Shown: positions 9,032-18,076 of the stretch, in pieces
Position numbering within the stretch: the first letter of the stretch is position 1
How the letters are laid out: every line of letters starts with the position of its first letter
NCBI RefSeq assembly: GCF_028767125.1
Contig: NZ_JAKCWP010000003.1
Coordinates: forward strand, 434,001-498,000
Reading direction: 5' to 3'
Length of the DNA: 64,000 nucleotides
DNA from: Chelativorans sp. YIM 93263
GTDB lineage: Bacteria; Pseudomonadota; Alphaproteobacteria; Rhizobiales; Rhizobiaceae
The notes under the pieces: generated by a model
The model's input: the letters and a program-made list of their open reading frames with translations, nothing else
The model's database searches: none
Told to the model about the DNA's origin: nothing
Translations under genes and position numbers: made by a program

Positions 9032-10012
9032 TTAGCCGCCGAAGAGATCGGCGAAGTTGCGCTTGTTTTCTTCGTCGGCTTCTAGCATCGCGGCGGGGTC
9101 GGCCTCGAGAATGGAGAGTGAGGAGACCTGCGGATAGCCGGCCGGGGGCTCGACGCCGTCGTAGATCGGGAAGTAACCTTGAGCAACCGACTGCTCCTGG
9201 GCGGTCTCGGAAAGCTGCCAGTCGACAAACGCCTGGGCGGCTTCGAGGTTGTCGGTGCCTTCGATGATCGCGACTGGCTGGGTGATTGAGGTGACGCCTT
9301 CCTCGGGGAAGACGAAATCGACAGGCGAGCCCTCAGCCTTGGCGTTCAGGGCCATGTATTCGATGATGATCCCGTAGGGTTTTTCACCGCGCGCGACAGC
9401 TTCGATCACGCTGCCATTGCCCTGGCCGGCGACGGCACCGTTGTCGGCTAGGGTTTCATAGAAGTCCCAGCCGAGTTCGGGCTGTTGGACGATGGTGCCG
9501 ACGTGAATTACCGCGGCGCCGGAGTAGAGCGGGCTGGGCATGATAAGGCCCGAAGCCACCTCAGAGTCGGTCAGATCGGCCCAGGACGTCGGGGCTTCTT
9601 CGACGAGATCGGTGTTGTAGACGATGCCGGTGGTAATGAGCTTCGTGCCGAAGAACGTCATGTCGGGATCGACGACGCTTGCGGGCAAGTTCTCGACCGG
9701 GGCATCCTCGTAGGCGTAGAGTTGGTCCTGGTTCTTGAGCTGGGTCATTGCGACGGCGTCGGCGATGAGCACGACGTCGGCCTGGACGTCACCAGCGGCA
9801 ATTTCCGACTGCAGACGGGTCATCACTTCGGTGGTGCCGGAGCGAAACAACTCAACGGTCACGTCGGGATAGTCTTCGTTAAATGCAGCGATGACCGCTT
9901 CCATCTGCTCGGTCGGCTGGGAGGTATAGACCGTGATGGTGCCATCCTGGGCGATGGCGGGGGCGGCGCCCGCGAGAAGAACGGCGAGTGTGGTGAGGAA
10001 ATGACGTTTCAT
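9032..10012 (-). CDS. ABC importer periplasmic binding protein, ferric-iron (FbpA/FutA) type
   Basis: A 326-residue exported protein with a signal peptide (residues 1-21, ending APAIA), then the cluster opening GTITVYTSQPTEQMEAVIAA that is common in iron-type periplasmic binding proteins. It has the expected length and a C-terminal VDWQLSETAQEQ segment typical of the family. It would deliver its ligand to the fused permease encoded 10 nt downstream. The paired tyrosines that bind ferric iron in classical FbpA are not obvious to me, so the ligand may be a small organic compound, for example a phosphonate or thiamine relative, rather than iron. Confidence 0.82.
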   Translation of the reverse strand: MKRHFLTTLAVLLAGAAPAIAQDGTITVYTSQPTEQMEAVIAAFNEDYPDVTVELFRSGTTEVMTRLQSEIAAGDVQADVVLIADAVAMTQLKNQDQLYAYEDAPVENLPASVVDPDMTFFGTKLITTGIVYNTDLVEEAPTSWADLTDSEVASGLIMPSPLYSGAAVIHVGTIVQQPELGWDFYETLADNGAVAGQGNGSVIEAVARGEKPYGIIIEYMALNAKAEGSPVDFVFPEEGVTSITQPVAIIEGTDNLEAAQAFVDWQLSETAQEQSVAQGYFPIYDGVEPPAGYPQVSSLSILEADPAAMLEADEENKRNFADLFGG

Positions 10013-10156
10013 GGCAATGGCCTTTCAAGGAGTGCGTTACCGTGACGGGCGACTCTCTATTGGGCGTCCGTTACAGTGCGGTGACAAAGTTCGAGGCGGG
10101 TTTGCCATTTTCCCCAAGCGATAGAGGAAGTGGGTGTTCGCCTCAATGCCGGGTGC

Positions 10157-11209
10157 CTACCCCGGTAGAACCCAGCCGCTCTTGATGCCAAAATCCACCC
10201 GGTCGCCCTCAGCGTAGGCGACCGGAGATGCGGCTTCAAGGCGGGTGCCGTTCAGGCTGTCGGGGGCGAGTTCCAGCGCGAACATGCCGCCGCGATATTC
10301 GACGGACATGACGGTTGCGGCGAATCCGGCGGTATCAGCGGGGGGGATTTCAATGTCGCCGGGACGCAAGCAGAGCGTGCGCTCACCCGTGCCCTCGGGC
10401 CCAGACAGTTCGATCAGCTTTTCCGATAGAAGCGCGCGCAGGCGCCCCTGCCCCAACGTTTCAGTGACCTCGACCGGCAGAAGCGCGCCCTTGCCGACGA
10501 AACGAGCAACTGTGGGATTGGCAGGTTGGCCATAGACATCCTGCGGGGTGCCCAGTTGCAATATGCGGCCTTCGTGCATGACCGCGACGCGGTCGGAGAG
10601 CGCCATGGCCTCGTGCTGATCGTGTGTGACGAAGACGAAAGTTGTGCCGGATTCTCTGTGGATACGCCGGAACTCCCTCTGCATGGTGCCGCGTAGATTG
10701 GCATCGAGGTTAGCCAGCGGCTCGTCGAGCAGGATAAGGCGCGGCTCCATGGCGAGGCAGCGTGCAAGTGCGGTGCGCTGGCGTTGGCCGCCGGAAAGCT
10801 GCGCGGGTTTCCGTGCCGCGAATTCGGCGAGGCCGACAGCTTCGAGCACTTCGGTGACGCGGTCCTCGAGCGCCTTGCCGCGCAATTTGGCGACGCGCAG
10901 CGCGAAGGCAACGTTTTCGAAGACCGTCATGTGTGGCCAGAGCGCGTAGGACTGAAAGACCATGCCGAGCTTGCGGTCTTCGGGCGGAACGAAGATCGAT
11001 TGGGACGCGACCGTGTCCGAGCCGATGCGGATTTCACCGCTTGTTGGGCGCTCAAGCCCGGCGATCATGCGCAAAAGCGTAGTCTTACCGCAGCCGGACG
11101 GGCCGAGGAGCGCGAGGAATTCGCCGTCCTGGATGTGCAGGTCGACGTCGCGTACCACCGCCTTCTGATCGAAGCGCTTGGTGACGCCGCCAAGTTCGAT
11201 GCCAGCCAT
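10157..11209 (-). CDS. ABC importer ATPase, FbpC/PotA-like
   Basis: A 350-residue ATPase with Walker A GPSGCGKTT, signature LSGGQRQRTALARCL, Walker B LILLDEPLANLD and the switch histidine in FVTHDQ. A TOBE-type regulatory domain follows from about residue 270, including the LRPGDIEIP segment. It is the first gene of the three-gene importer; a 144-nt gap separates it from the binding-protein gene, so the latter may also have its own promoter. Confidence 0.88.
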   Translation of the reverse strand: MAGIELGGVTKRFDQKAVVRDVDLHIQDGEFLALLGPSGCGKTTLLRMIAGLERPTSGEIRIGSDTVASQSIFVPPEDRKLGMVFQSYALWPHMTVFENVAFALRVAKLRGKALEDRVTEVLEAVGLAEFAARKPAQLSGGQRQRTALARCLAMEPRLILLDEPLANLDANLRGTMQREFRRIHRESGTTFVFVTHDQHEAMALSDRVAVMHEGRILQLGTPQDVYGQPANPTVARFVGKGALLPVEVTETLGQGRLRALLSEKLIELSGPEGTGERTLCLRPGDIEIPPADTAGFAATVMSVEYRGGMFALELAPDSLNGTRLEAASPVAYAEGDRVDFGIKSGWVLPG

Positions 11210-11552
11210 TGCCCGCTCCTGATTTTGGATAAAGCGCTACCGAAGGTTTGCGACGGTTTAACGACAGGTGCCTTCTCACGCTGGCCGTCTCTAACACTGG
11301 TGCGCATGCTCCAACTGCGCGTCCTTGACATTGACGTGGATGGGCCGGTGCCGCTGTCGGAGGCGGTGCAACCCTGGGCGGATATGCAGGATCACACCTC
11401 GAAATCTCGACAGCAGCAAGGCAAACTGGAGTTGCGCCCCTCTCGTCCCGAACGAGGCGCGTATCTGTCCGCGTGAAGTTATCGGCATCCAGCCGTGGAA
11501 CAAAGCCGCTGCCGAGGTGTTAGCGGGGCCGTAGATCCCACGGGAGGCTCTC
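11210..11552. other. Intergenic region between importer ATPase and secreted protein, no gene seen
   Basis: About 340 bp between two divergent genes. Short frames exist on both strands but none has a ribosome site or recognisable product. CTCGT-CCCGA-ACGAG (within 11443-11457) is a small inverted repeat. The stretch presumably holds the two divergent promoters. Confidence 0.5.
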
Positions 11553-12011
11553 ATGTTGAAGCATTTGACTGGTTCCGCCGCGATTATCACACTTGCGCTG
11601 TCCGCTACGCCCGCCATGGCCCAGGATGCCGTGGAACTGACGGTCGGGGAGAGCGAGGAATACGGCAGCTATCTGGCTGACGGCGAAGGCCGCGCCCTCT
11701 ATCTCTTTACGACCGACACGCAGGGAACGGGCGATAGCGACGCCCAGGTCTCGTGCGAAGGCGAATGCCTGGACGCATGGCCGCCCGTCTATAGCGAAGG
11801 CGAGCCCCAGGCTGGCGATCAGGTCGACGCCGAAATGATCGGCACCCTCGATCACGAAGGGCAGATGATGGTCACCTATAATGGCTGGCCGCTTTATTAT
11901 TTCTCCCAGGACGAAGGCTCGGACGAGCCGACCGGCCACGAGATCGAAAGCTTCGGCGGCGAGTGGTATCTCGTCTCACCCGCAGGCGAGCAGATCGAAG
12001 GCGAGGAGTAA
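11553..12011 (+). CDS. Secreted protein with PF03640-type repeats
   Basis: A 152-residue exported protein. The signal peptide (1-23, ending PAMAQD) is followed by two repeats of the secreted repeat family (Lipoprotein_15, PF03640). The first has GRALYLFTTD and the paired-cysteine motif CEGECLDAWPPV; the second has NGWPLYYFSQDE. The family is common in secreted or surface proteins, and its function is unknown. There is no lipobox cysteine, so it is probably soluble periplasmic. The start follows GGGAGG. It is convergent with the RidA gene 36 nt away and is likely a single-gene unit. Confidence 0.82.
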   Translation: MLKHLTGSAAIITLALSATPAMAQDAVELTVGESEEYGSYLADGEGRALYLFTTDTQGTGDSDAQVSCEGECLDAWPPVYSEGEPQAGDQVDAEMIGTLDHEGQMMVTYNGWPLYYFSQDEGSDEPTGHEIESFGGEWYLVSPAGEQIEGEE

Positions 12012-12047
12012 TTCTTTCCGAGGCAGCGTCCGCGCGGCCGCTGTCGG

Positions 12048-12425
12048 CTACGTCATATCAAAATTCACCGCCGAAACCATGATCATCTCGACCTTCATGT
12101 CGGGGCTGGCGAGCCGTGCCTCAAAGCACGCACGCGCCGGTGGATCCACGTCCTTGACCCACTCGTCCCAAACCTCGTTCACGGAATCGTAGTCGACCAT
12201 GTCCGCGAGGATGATGGCCGTGAAAGCCAGCCGGTCCTTGCCGCTGCCGATCTCGGCGAGCCGTGCGTCCGCCTTTGCCAGAAGCTGGCGGGTCTGTTCG
12301 GCGGTGCTCAGGCTTCCGTCATAGGGCGCTTGCGGCGTTACGGCAAAATAGCCCGTCCCGTTGAGGGCGGTTGCGAGGCTGGCGCGCTTACCGACTCCGA
12401 ACCGCTCGAAAAAGCTTTCGGTCAT
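12048..12425 (-). CDS. RidA/YjgF family protein, probable enamine/imine deaminase
   Basis: A 125-residue protein of typical RidA length. The conserved arginine that holds the substrate carboxylate is seen in PPARACFEARL near residue 98. RidA proteins hydrolyse reactive enamines and imines made by PLP- or flavin-dependent enzymes. It is the last gene of the IclR-led operon, 27 nt after the importer ATPase. This suggests the pathway releases an imine from an amine or amino-acid substrate. Confidence 0.85.
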   Translation of the reverse strand: MTESFFERFGVGKRASLATALNGTGYFAVTPQAPYDGSLSTAEQTRQLLAKADARLAEIGSGKDRLAFTAIILADMVDYDSVNEVWDEWVKDVDPPARACFEARLASPDMKVEMIMVSAVNFDMT

Positions 12426-12452
12426 GGTTTTTATCCTTCTTTCGCGACGCGG

Positions 12453-13514
12453 CTACTGTTCAATGACGAATACAGATTCCGGCAGCCAGCTTATGCAGCA
12501 TTCGTCACCTTCCTCCAGAATGATGACATCCCGCCCCAGGACGCGCGCGCGCATGTTGAGATCACCGACGCGGCCCATGACGAGAGCGTTGTCGCCGTAG
12601 TTAACGATGGTATCCACCTGCATGCGGGCGTTTTTTCGCCCGTCCACCGGCTCGCGCGAGAGCCTGATGTGCTCGGGACGGATGAGAAGCGTCACGTCCT
12701 GGCCGTCCGCCGCGCCGTTTGCCTTAACTTCGCAGTTGCCAAGAACCGGACTATCCGCCTTACCCGCGGCGGCATCCGTGATCCGCGCGGGGATGAGATT
12801 GCTCTCGCCGACGAATCCCGCGACGAACCGCGTCTTCGGGCGGTGATATACATCGAGCGGCGAGGCCGCCTGCTGGATTCGGCCTTGTTCGAACACCACG
12901 ATCCTGTCGGACATCGACATGGCCTCGGATTGGTCGTGCGTGACGAACACAGTGGTCACGCCCAGCCTGCGCTGAATGCGCTTGATCTCGATCTGCATCT
13001 GCTCGCGCAGGTTCTTGTCGAGCGCGCCCAGCGGCTCGTCCAGAAGCAGGAGCGAAGGCTCGAAAACGAGCGCGCGGGCAAGAGCCACACGCTGCTGCTG
13101 GCCGCCCGAAAGCTCCTTCGGATAACGGTCACCGAAGCCTTTCAACCCGACGAGGTCGAGCATCTCGGCGGCCTTTTCCAGCCCCTCGCCCCGGCCGTAG
13201 CCGCGCATCTGGAGCGGGAAATAGACGTTATCCGCCGCCGTCTTGTGCGGGAACAAGGCATAATTCTGAAAGACGATGCCGATGTTGCGCTGATAGGGCG
13301 CCAGGCCGGACAGGGACTGTCCCTGCACCAGAACATCCCCGCTCGTCGCCTTCTCGAAGCCGGCGATGATCATCAGGGTCGTCGTCTTGCCCGAGCCACT
13401 GGGGCCGAGAAAGGTGACGAACTCCCCCTTCTCCACCGCGAGACTGACCTCATGGAGAGCGGTGAAATCCCCGAACCTCTTCGTGATGTTTTTGATTTCA
13501 AGATAGCTGTTCAT
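12453..13514 (-). CDS. Spermidine/putrescine-type ABC importer ATPase (PotA-like)
   Basis: A 353-residue ATPase with Walker A GPSGSGKTT, signature LSGGQQQRVALARAL, Walker B LLLLDEPLGALD, the switch histidine in FVTHDQSEAMSMSDR, and a C-terminal TOBE domain (about 280-350). The nucleotide-binding and regulatory halves match PotA. It lies 12 nt after the second permease gene and would power uptake through the two permeases with the PotD-like binding protein. The substrate class is polyamine, betaine or related amine; sequence does not decide. Confidence 0.88.
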   Translation of the reverse strand: MNSYLEIKNITKRFGDFTALHEVSLAVEKGEFVTFLGPSGSGKTTTLMIIAGFEKATSGDVLVQGQSLSGLAPYQRNIGIVFQNYALFPHKTAADNVYFPLQMRGYGRGEGLEKAAEMLDLVGLKGFGDRYPKELSGGQQQRVALARALVFEPSLLLLDEPLGALDKNLREQMQIEIKRIQRRLGVTTVFVTHDQSEAMSMSDRIVVFEQGRIQQAASPLDVYHRPKTRFVAGFVGESNLIPARITDAAAGKADSPVLGNCEVKANGAADGQDVTLLIRPEHIRLSREPVDGRKNARMQVDTIVNYGDNALVMGRVGDLNMRARVLGRDVIILEEGDECCISWLPESVFVIEQ

Positions 13515-13526
13515 GGTGAAATCCCG

Positions 13527-14339
13527 TTACTGGCTACCGAGGATAGCTGCCGGCGGTGTTTTGGAACGCAGGCGCTTGCGAATGCTCTTCCAGCCCGCCG
13601 GTGCGACCAGAGCCAAGATTACGACGGCGAAGAGAAGGGTGGAGATCACGGCGATCACCGGATCGGCTTCCTGGCGGATGCTGTCGAACATCTTGCGCGG
13701 CAGGGTTTCGGCGTTCCGGCCCGAGATAAAGATCGCGACCACCGTCTCGTCGAAGGACTGGATGAACGCAAAGAGCGCGCTGATCATGATACCCGGTCGC
13801 AGAATCGGCAGCGTCACGTGCATGAACGTACGCACGGGGCTGGCCCCGAGGCTCTGCGCCGCACGCTCCAACGTCCGGTCGAAGCCCTTCAGATTGGCCG
13901 AGAGCACCAGAAACGCGATCGGCACCGCAAGGCAGGTATGGGCAAGGATAACGCCGAAATGCGTGTGCACCAGGCGCAGATCGCCGAGGAACGAATAATA
14001 CCCCACCGCCATGACGATGTGCGGCACGGCCAGCGGCATCATCATCATCAGATCGGCGACGCTCTTGCCGTAGAAGCGGTAGCGCACCAGCGCGAAAGTT
14101 GCCGGCACGACGAGGATCATGGTCAGCACCATGGTCGCCGCCGCGATGATGATGCTGTTCCAGGTAGGTCTCAGCCAGCCCCAGTCGTTGAAGAAAGCGT
14201 AATAGTAGCCGAGCCAGTATCCGGGCGGCGGGAATTGAAGCGAACGCGCGTCGGAGAATGACATCGGGACCACAATGACCAACGGTGCCGCGATGAAGAT
14301 CACGACGAGGACGCCCAGAATGCGCATGAGACGGTTCAT
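13527..14339 (-). CDS. ABC importer permease, PotC-like
   Basis: A 270-residue protein with six membrane segments and the permease EAA loop (ERAAQSLGASPVRTFMHVTL). It starts MNRLMRILGV at 14339, one base after the stop of the PotB-like gene; the frame continues further upstream but that part is a shadow of potB. It forms the membrane channel with the PotB-like subunit. Confidence 0.88.
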   Translation of the reverse strand: MNRLMRILGVLVVIFIAAPLVIVVPMSFSDARSLQFPPPGYWLGYYYAFFNDWGWLRPTWNSIIIAAATMVLTMILVVPATFALVRYRFYGKSVADLMMMMPLAVPHIVMAVGYYSFLGDLRLVHTHFGVILAHTCLAVPIAFLVLSANLKGFDRTLERAAQSLGASPVRTFMHVTLPILRPGIMISALFAFIQSFDETVVAIFISGRNAETLPRKMFDSIRQEADPVIAVISTLLFAVVILALVAPAGWKSIRKRLRSKTPPAAILGSQ

Positions 14340-14340
14340 G

Positions 14341-15189
14341 TCACCCCCACAGCTTGTCGAGGCCGAAACGGCGGTGATAGACGGCCAGAATGGCCAGTGT
14401 GATGACCAGCAGGATGATCGCCATCGCCGACCCCATGCCGAAGGCCAGGAACTCCTCGATCTGCGTGCCGATGAGACCTGCCACCATTTGCTCGCGTGGG
14501 CTGCCCAGCAGCACGGGTGTGACGTAGAAGCCGATGCAGATGACGAAGACCAGCACACAGCCATTGGCAATCCCGGGTGCGGTGAGCGGCAGGTACACGT
14601 GACGGAACAATGACCACCCCCGTGCGCCAAGGCTTTCGGCCGAGCGGATAAGCACGGGATCGATCTTCTGCATTACCGTGTAGATGTTCATGATCATGTA
14701 CGGGGCCAGGATGTGCACCATGGCCAGCGTCGACGAAAAGCGCGTGAAGAGAAGCTGCGGCGCAGGGTCGACGCCGATGGCGGCCAGGAAGGCGACGACT
14801 GGCCCGTTATTGCCAAGCAGCACCATCCAGGCATAGGTGCGCACCAGGAAGCTCGTCCAGAAGCTCATGGTCACGAGCAGCAGGATGAGCATCGCCGTGC
14901 GCCGCGTCACATGATTCATCAGATACGCGAGCGGATAGCCCACGAGCAGGCACGAGAGGGTCACCAGACCGGCCGTCATAAACGTGTTCATGAAGACCTG
15001 CTGATAAAGCTTGCCGGTCAGCACCCGCTCATAATTGGCGAACGACAGTGAGGGTTCGGTAAAGCTCATCACCGCAACGTCGAAGAGCGGCACGGCGAAG
15101 AAGACGGCCAAATAGAGGGCCAGCGGCGTCAAAAGCAGCCACGGCCACAAATTCGGCTTGTCAGCCAATCTGGAGATTGTCGCTCCCAC
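14341..15189 (-). CDS. ABC importer permease, PotB-like
   Basis: A 282-residue protein with six membrane segments and the EAA loop RSAESLGARGWSLFRHVYLP. It follows the PotD-like gene after a 114-nt gap that contains two strong hairpins. It pairs with the PotC-like subunit encoded 1 nt downstream. Confidence 0.88.
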   Translation of the reverse strand: MGATISRLADKPNLWPWLLLTPLALYLAVFFAVPLFDVAVMSFTEPSLSFANYERVLTGKLYQQVFMNTFMTAGLVTLSCLLVGYPLAYLMNHVTRRTAMLILLLVTMSFWTSFLVRTYAWMVLLGNNGPVVAFLAAIGVDPAPQLLFTRFSSTLAMVHILAPYMIMNIYTVMQKIDPVLIRSAESLGARGWSLFRHVYLPLTAPGIANGCVLVFVICIGFYVTPVLLGSPREQMVAGLIGTQIEEFLAFGMGSAMAIILLVITLAILAVYHRRFGLDKLWG

Positions 15190-15228
15190 TGCTGCTCCTC
15201 TTCTTATTCGTTATCGATTCTTGGCGGC

Positions 15229-15297
15229 GCCGCCGCGAAGCACGTACCATGGGTATTCGCGGCGGCGTTTTGCGCGATCGGATGCAGCACCCGATCG
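15229..15297 (-). terminator. Two hairpins between the binding-protein gene and its permeases
   Basis: CGATCGG (15275-15281) pairs with CCGATCG (15291-15297), and GCCGCCGCGAA (15229-15239) pairs with TTCGCGGCGGC (15256-15266); both stems are perfect. They sit just 3' of the PotD-like gene and likely reduce read-through or protect the mRNA 3' end, giving more binding protein than permease. Neither is followed by a long U-run. Confidence 0.6.
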
Positions 15298-15303
15298 TGT
15301 CAT

Positions 15304-16362
15304 TCAGGTGGCAAGCCACTCTTCGAAGCGTTGAGAAATTTCCGACGGATCGGCGCCGAGATTGGCGATATCCTGCTCAAAGCATTTCGCATAGTTCTCC
15401 GGTGAGGTCGGCATGCGCTCGGCGTCTTCCTCCGGGATGTATTCATTGGCGGCCGGATTGAGCGGCCCGTAGTTCGCCTGCATCACAAATCCAGCCAGCG
15501 GCTCGGGGCTCGTGGCGAACTTGATCAACTCTCTGGCGATCTCGGCGTTCGGCGTGTCCTTCGCCACGACCCAATAGGCGCGGTCGATTTCGCCTTCGTT
15601 CCAGGTCATCTCAAGCGGCGCGCCCGTGTCCTGCGCCTCGAAGAAGCGGCTGTGCCAAATGCCGATGAGGTCCACTTCGCCGTCCCGCAGGATCTGCGCC
15701 GACTGCGCACCGGCGGTCCACCAGACGATGATGTTATCCTTGATACGGTCGAGCGATGCGAAGGCCCGATCGATATCGAGCGGGTAGAGCTCGTCTTCCG
15801 GTACACCATCGGCCAGGAGCGCGATCGGCAGAATGCGCGCGGGATAACGCTGTAGCGAACGCGGTCCGGGGAAACGTTCCACGTCCCAGAATTCCGCCCA
15901 GTTCTTGGGGCCGCCATCGGGGAACTTGTCGGTCCTGTGGCCGATCACGGTTGCAAAGGCATGTGAGGCGACGCCGTTCTGGAACAGGGCGCCCTCATAA
16001 GGCGCTTCGTTCCAGGTCTCGATAATACCGGCTTCGTTGGCCCGGACGAGTTCGCTACCGCCAAGCGTGGTGATGTCGAATTCATAGGTGCCCGTGCGTA
16101 CCTGCTGGGCCAGTTTTGCGAAGGAGACCGGCGAGACCGTCCTGATCTCGACACCCGTCTCGGCGGTGAAGGGATCGAAGAGATTCGCGCGTGCGGCCTC
16201 CTCCCAGGGCCCGCCCCAGGTGTTGATGTAAAGGACGTTTTCCTGGGCCCGCGCAATATAGGGTGCGGCGAGTGTCGTGGTGAGCGCGGCACCGGATGCC
16301 TTCAGAAATGTTCGGCGGTTTGGCGCGAGCAGGCCGAAGGGCCGCTTGTTGAATGCCGTCAT
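15304..16362 (-). CDS. PotD-like periplasmic binding protein with Tat signal
   Basis: A 352-residue protein with a twin-arginine signal (NRRTFLKASG, residues 15-24) and cleavage near IARAQE. The mature part is a PotD/PotF-type binding protein (YINTWGGPWEEAARANLF, VWWTAGAQSAQILRDGEVD). The start at 16362 follows GAGGAGAA; a longer frame upstream is out of context. It is close to identical in layout to the orphan binding protein at 24735, with long shared blocks such as ELYPLDIDRAFASLDRIKD. Tat export fits proteins that fold in the cytoplasm. The ligand is probably an amine or amino-acid derivative. Confidence 0.9.
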   Translation of the reverse strand: MTAFNKRPFGLLAPNRRTFLKASGAALTTTLAAPYIARAQENVLYINTWGGPWEEAARANLFDPFTAETGVEIRTVSPVSFAKLAQQVRTGTYEFDITTLGGSELVRANEAGIIETWNEAPYEGALFQNGVASHAFATVIGHRTDKFPDGGPKNWAEFWDVERFPGPRSLQRYPARILPIALLADGVPEDELYPLDIDRAFASLDRIKDNIIVWWTAGAQSAQILRDGEVDLIGIWHSRFFEAQDTGAPLEMTWNEGEIDRAYWVVAKDTPNAEIARELIKFATSPEPLAGFVMQANYGPLNPAANEYIPEEDAERMPTSPENYAKCFEQDIANLGADPSEISQRFEEWLAT

Positions 16363-16376
16363 TGTGCGTTCTCCTC

Positions 16377-17348
16377 TTAGGTTCTTCTGAAAGTCGCTTC
16401 GTAGAGGCGAAGCCAGTTTCCGTGGGTTATCTTTGCGACCTCTTCTTCCGAGAAGCCCACTGTGCGGAGGCCGTTTGGTATGACGTTCATGTCCTCGACG
16501 GACTGGAACCAATCCGGCGGAGGAGCCTTGCCCGGACGGGCTGCCGACCCCGCGCCATAGTCGATACCGCGGGTCCAGCGGCCCTGACGCATCCAGGCGT
16601 AATCCGGTGCGGTGAAGTTGTGGCTGCGGTCCGTGCCAATGGCGACGGAGTCGATGCCAGCAATTTCTACTGTCTGAGCCACCATGCCGCACCACGCCTC
16701 GATGGACTTGCAGTAATCGTCGCCGGTGATGTTGCGGTAGGCCGCGCAGCCGATGACACCGCCGGTCTGGCTCAATGCCTTCAGCACGTCGTCGGACTTA
16801 TTGCGCTTGTGGTCGAACAGCGAGCGGGCATTGGCATGTGTCACCGCGATCGGCTTACCCGAGGCCTCAATGGCGTCGAGCGTCGTGCGGTCGCCCACAT
16901 GGCTGCAGTCGACCAGCATCCCGGCCGCGTTCATCTCGCGGACCACTTCCTTGCCGAAGCGGGCAAGGCCGGAATCTTCCGCCTCGTAACAGCTTCCGCC
17001 GAGCTCGTTCTGGTTGTTATAGGTGAGTTGAACGACGCGCACGCCCAGTTCGGCAAACAGCTCGACGAAGCGGATGCGCCCCTCGAAGAGATTGGCGTTC
17101 TGGAAACCCAGAATAACAGCCACCTTGCCGGATTCGCCGATCCGCTTGACCGCGTCGGCTGTGGTCCCGATCTCCGCGATATCGGAATTCTCGCGCACAA
17201 GGTCGCGCCAGCGGCCGAGGGAATCGAGGGACTCGACCGTGCCTTCCCAGAAGCCGCAGGTGACCACCACGCCACCGACGCCGGCCTTCTGAAGCGATGC
17301 GAAGGCTTCACGGTCGAAATGGCCGCACTGCAATCCGTCAATAATCAT
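16377..17348 (-). CDS. M19 (renal dipeptidase) family protein with altered metal site
   Basis: A 323-residue protein with the M19 fold signature: REMNAAGMLVDCSHVGDRTT, VTHANARSLFDHKRNKSDD and a late GTD motif. Catalytic M19 enzymes bind two zinc ions through an N-terminal HxD, a glutamate in GxEG, two histidines and an aspartate. Here the start reads IDGLQCGH (HxD lost) and the glutamate motif reads GFQNAN (Glu to Gln), while both later histidines and the GTD aspartate remain. From memory, a similar pattern occurs in M19-like proteins of Pseudomonas glycine-betaine loci, so it may be a subfamily trait. Peptidase activity is doubtful; a role on a methylated amine is a guess. Its start overlaps the preceding stop as ATGA. 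Confidence 0.8.
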   Translation of the reverse strand: MIIDGLQCGHFDREAFASLQKAGVGGVVVTCGFWEGTVESLDSLGRWRDLVRENSDIAEIGTTADAVKRIGESGKVAVILGFQNANLFEGRIRFVELFAELGVRVVQLTYNNQNELGGSCYEAEDSGLARFGKEVVREMNAAGMLVDCSHVGDRTTLDAIEASGKPIAVTHANARSLFDHKRNKSDDVLKALSQTGGVIGCAAYRNITGDDYCKSIEAWCGMVAQTVEIAGIDSVAIGTDRSHNFTAPDYAWMRQGRWTRGIDYGAGSAARPGKAPPPDWFQSVEDMNVIPNGLRTVGFSEEEVAKITHGNWLRLYEATFRRT

Positions 17349-18076
17349 GTGTCTGCGCCCTGTTTCTGGACCCCGCTGCGGGCGGAGGTCAGGAAAGAGA
17401 TGTCCGTCTCGTCGTCATTGTCCTTGCGGCCGATCACCGTGCCGTCGTCGTTCACGATCAACGGGCCGGCATGGCGGCGGGAAACGACGCTGTCCGGGGT
17501 TAACGCCTTCTGCGCCAGGCGATAGATGCGCCACCACAGATCCGGCTCGATCTGCGCACCGTCCTGCAAAAGGGCCCAAAGAAGCGGCTCGTCCTTGCGG
17601 AGATCACCGGTTGCGGTAATCGCGGAAGCGGTGAGCTGCGCTTCCTCCCCGCCTGTAAAAAGCACCGCCAGCCCACTGCGGGAACCGAGCGCCACTGCGA
17701 TCTGCAGCTCTGCGGGATAAAGCGTGTTGACGACCGTAACGCGAGCGGAGCCGGAACGCTGAACCAGTTCGCCCATCAGGTCGACAAGCGTCAACGCGAC
17801 AAACCAGGCATGTTGGCCGCCGCCGTCGAGGCACAGCTCTCCATCACCTTCCGATGCGATCCGGATTCGTGACAGATCGGCGTCCTTCAGCGACTCGACC
17901 CGGTCCTCCAGATGCGCAAATCCGCCAAGCCCGAGCTTCTCCGAGATCATCACCACATCTTGCGCGGCCGGGACGAACCCCTTCGGCAGGTTGGTGAGCG
18001 AGAAGATGCGTTCCGTCATCATGCGCATCTCGCGCGGCATGATGCGCAGCATGGCCTCTTCCCCTGCCCCGCTCAT
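17345..18076 (-). CDS. Uncharacterised protein, 243 residues, operon partner of the M19-like protein
   Basis: I do not recognise this family. The protein is soluble with no signal or membrane segment, and looks mixed alpha/beta in the middle (HAWFVALTLVDLMGELVQRS, TVVNTLYPAELQIAVALG). A glycine-rich stretch LFTGGEEAQ and an acidic C-terminus (RKDNDDETD) stand out. Both ends overlap neighbouring genes by ATGA, so it is translationally coupled to the 567-residue protein and to the M19-like protein. The three products probably act together or in fixed ratio on the substrate brought in by the PotDBCA importer. Confidence 0.75.
   Translation of the reverse strand: MSGAGEEAMLRIMPREMRMMTERIFSLTNLPKGFVPAAQDVVMISEKLGLGGFAHLEDRVESLKDADLSRIRIASEGDGELCLDGGGQHAWFVALTLVDLMGELVQRSGSARVTVVNTLYPAELQIAVALGSRSGLAVLFTGGEEAQLTASAITATGDLRKDEPLLWALLQDGAQIEPDLWWRIYRLAQKALTPDSVVSRRHAGPLIVNDDGTVIGRKDNDDETDISFLTSARSGVQKQGADT

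Noticed and set aside
10013-10156. Possible riboswitch between the importer ATPase and binding-protein genes
   Set aside because: No conserved riboswitch core or convincing stem set could be found.
11291-11476. Short frames between the importer ATPase and the PF03640 protein
   Set aside because: No ribosome site, no recognisable product and overlap on both strands; treated as non-coding.
12330-14261. 643-residue open frame on the plus strand
   Set aside because: It lies opposite the PotA- and PotC-like genes; its composition (rich in His, Arg, Asp, Glu) is typical of a shadow frame.
16353-17525. 390-residue open frame on the plus strand
   Set aside because: Antisense to the M19-like gene and the end of its neighbour; no ribosome site or family match.
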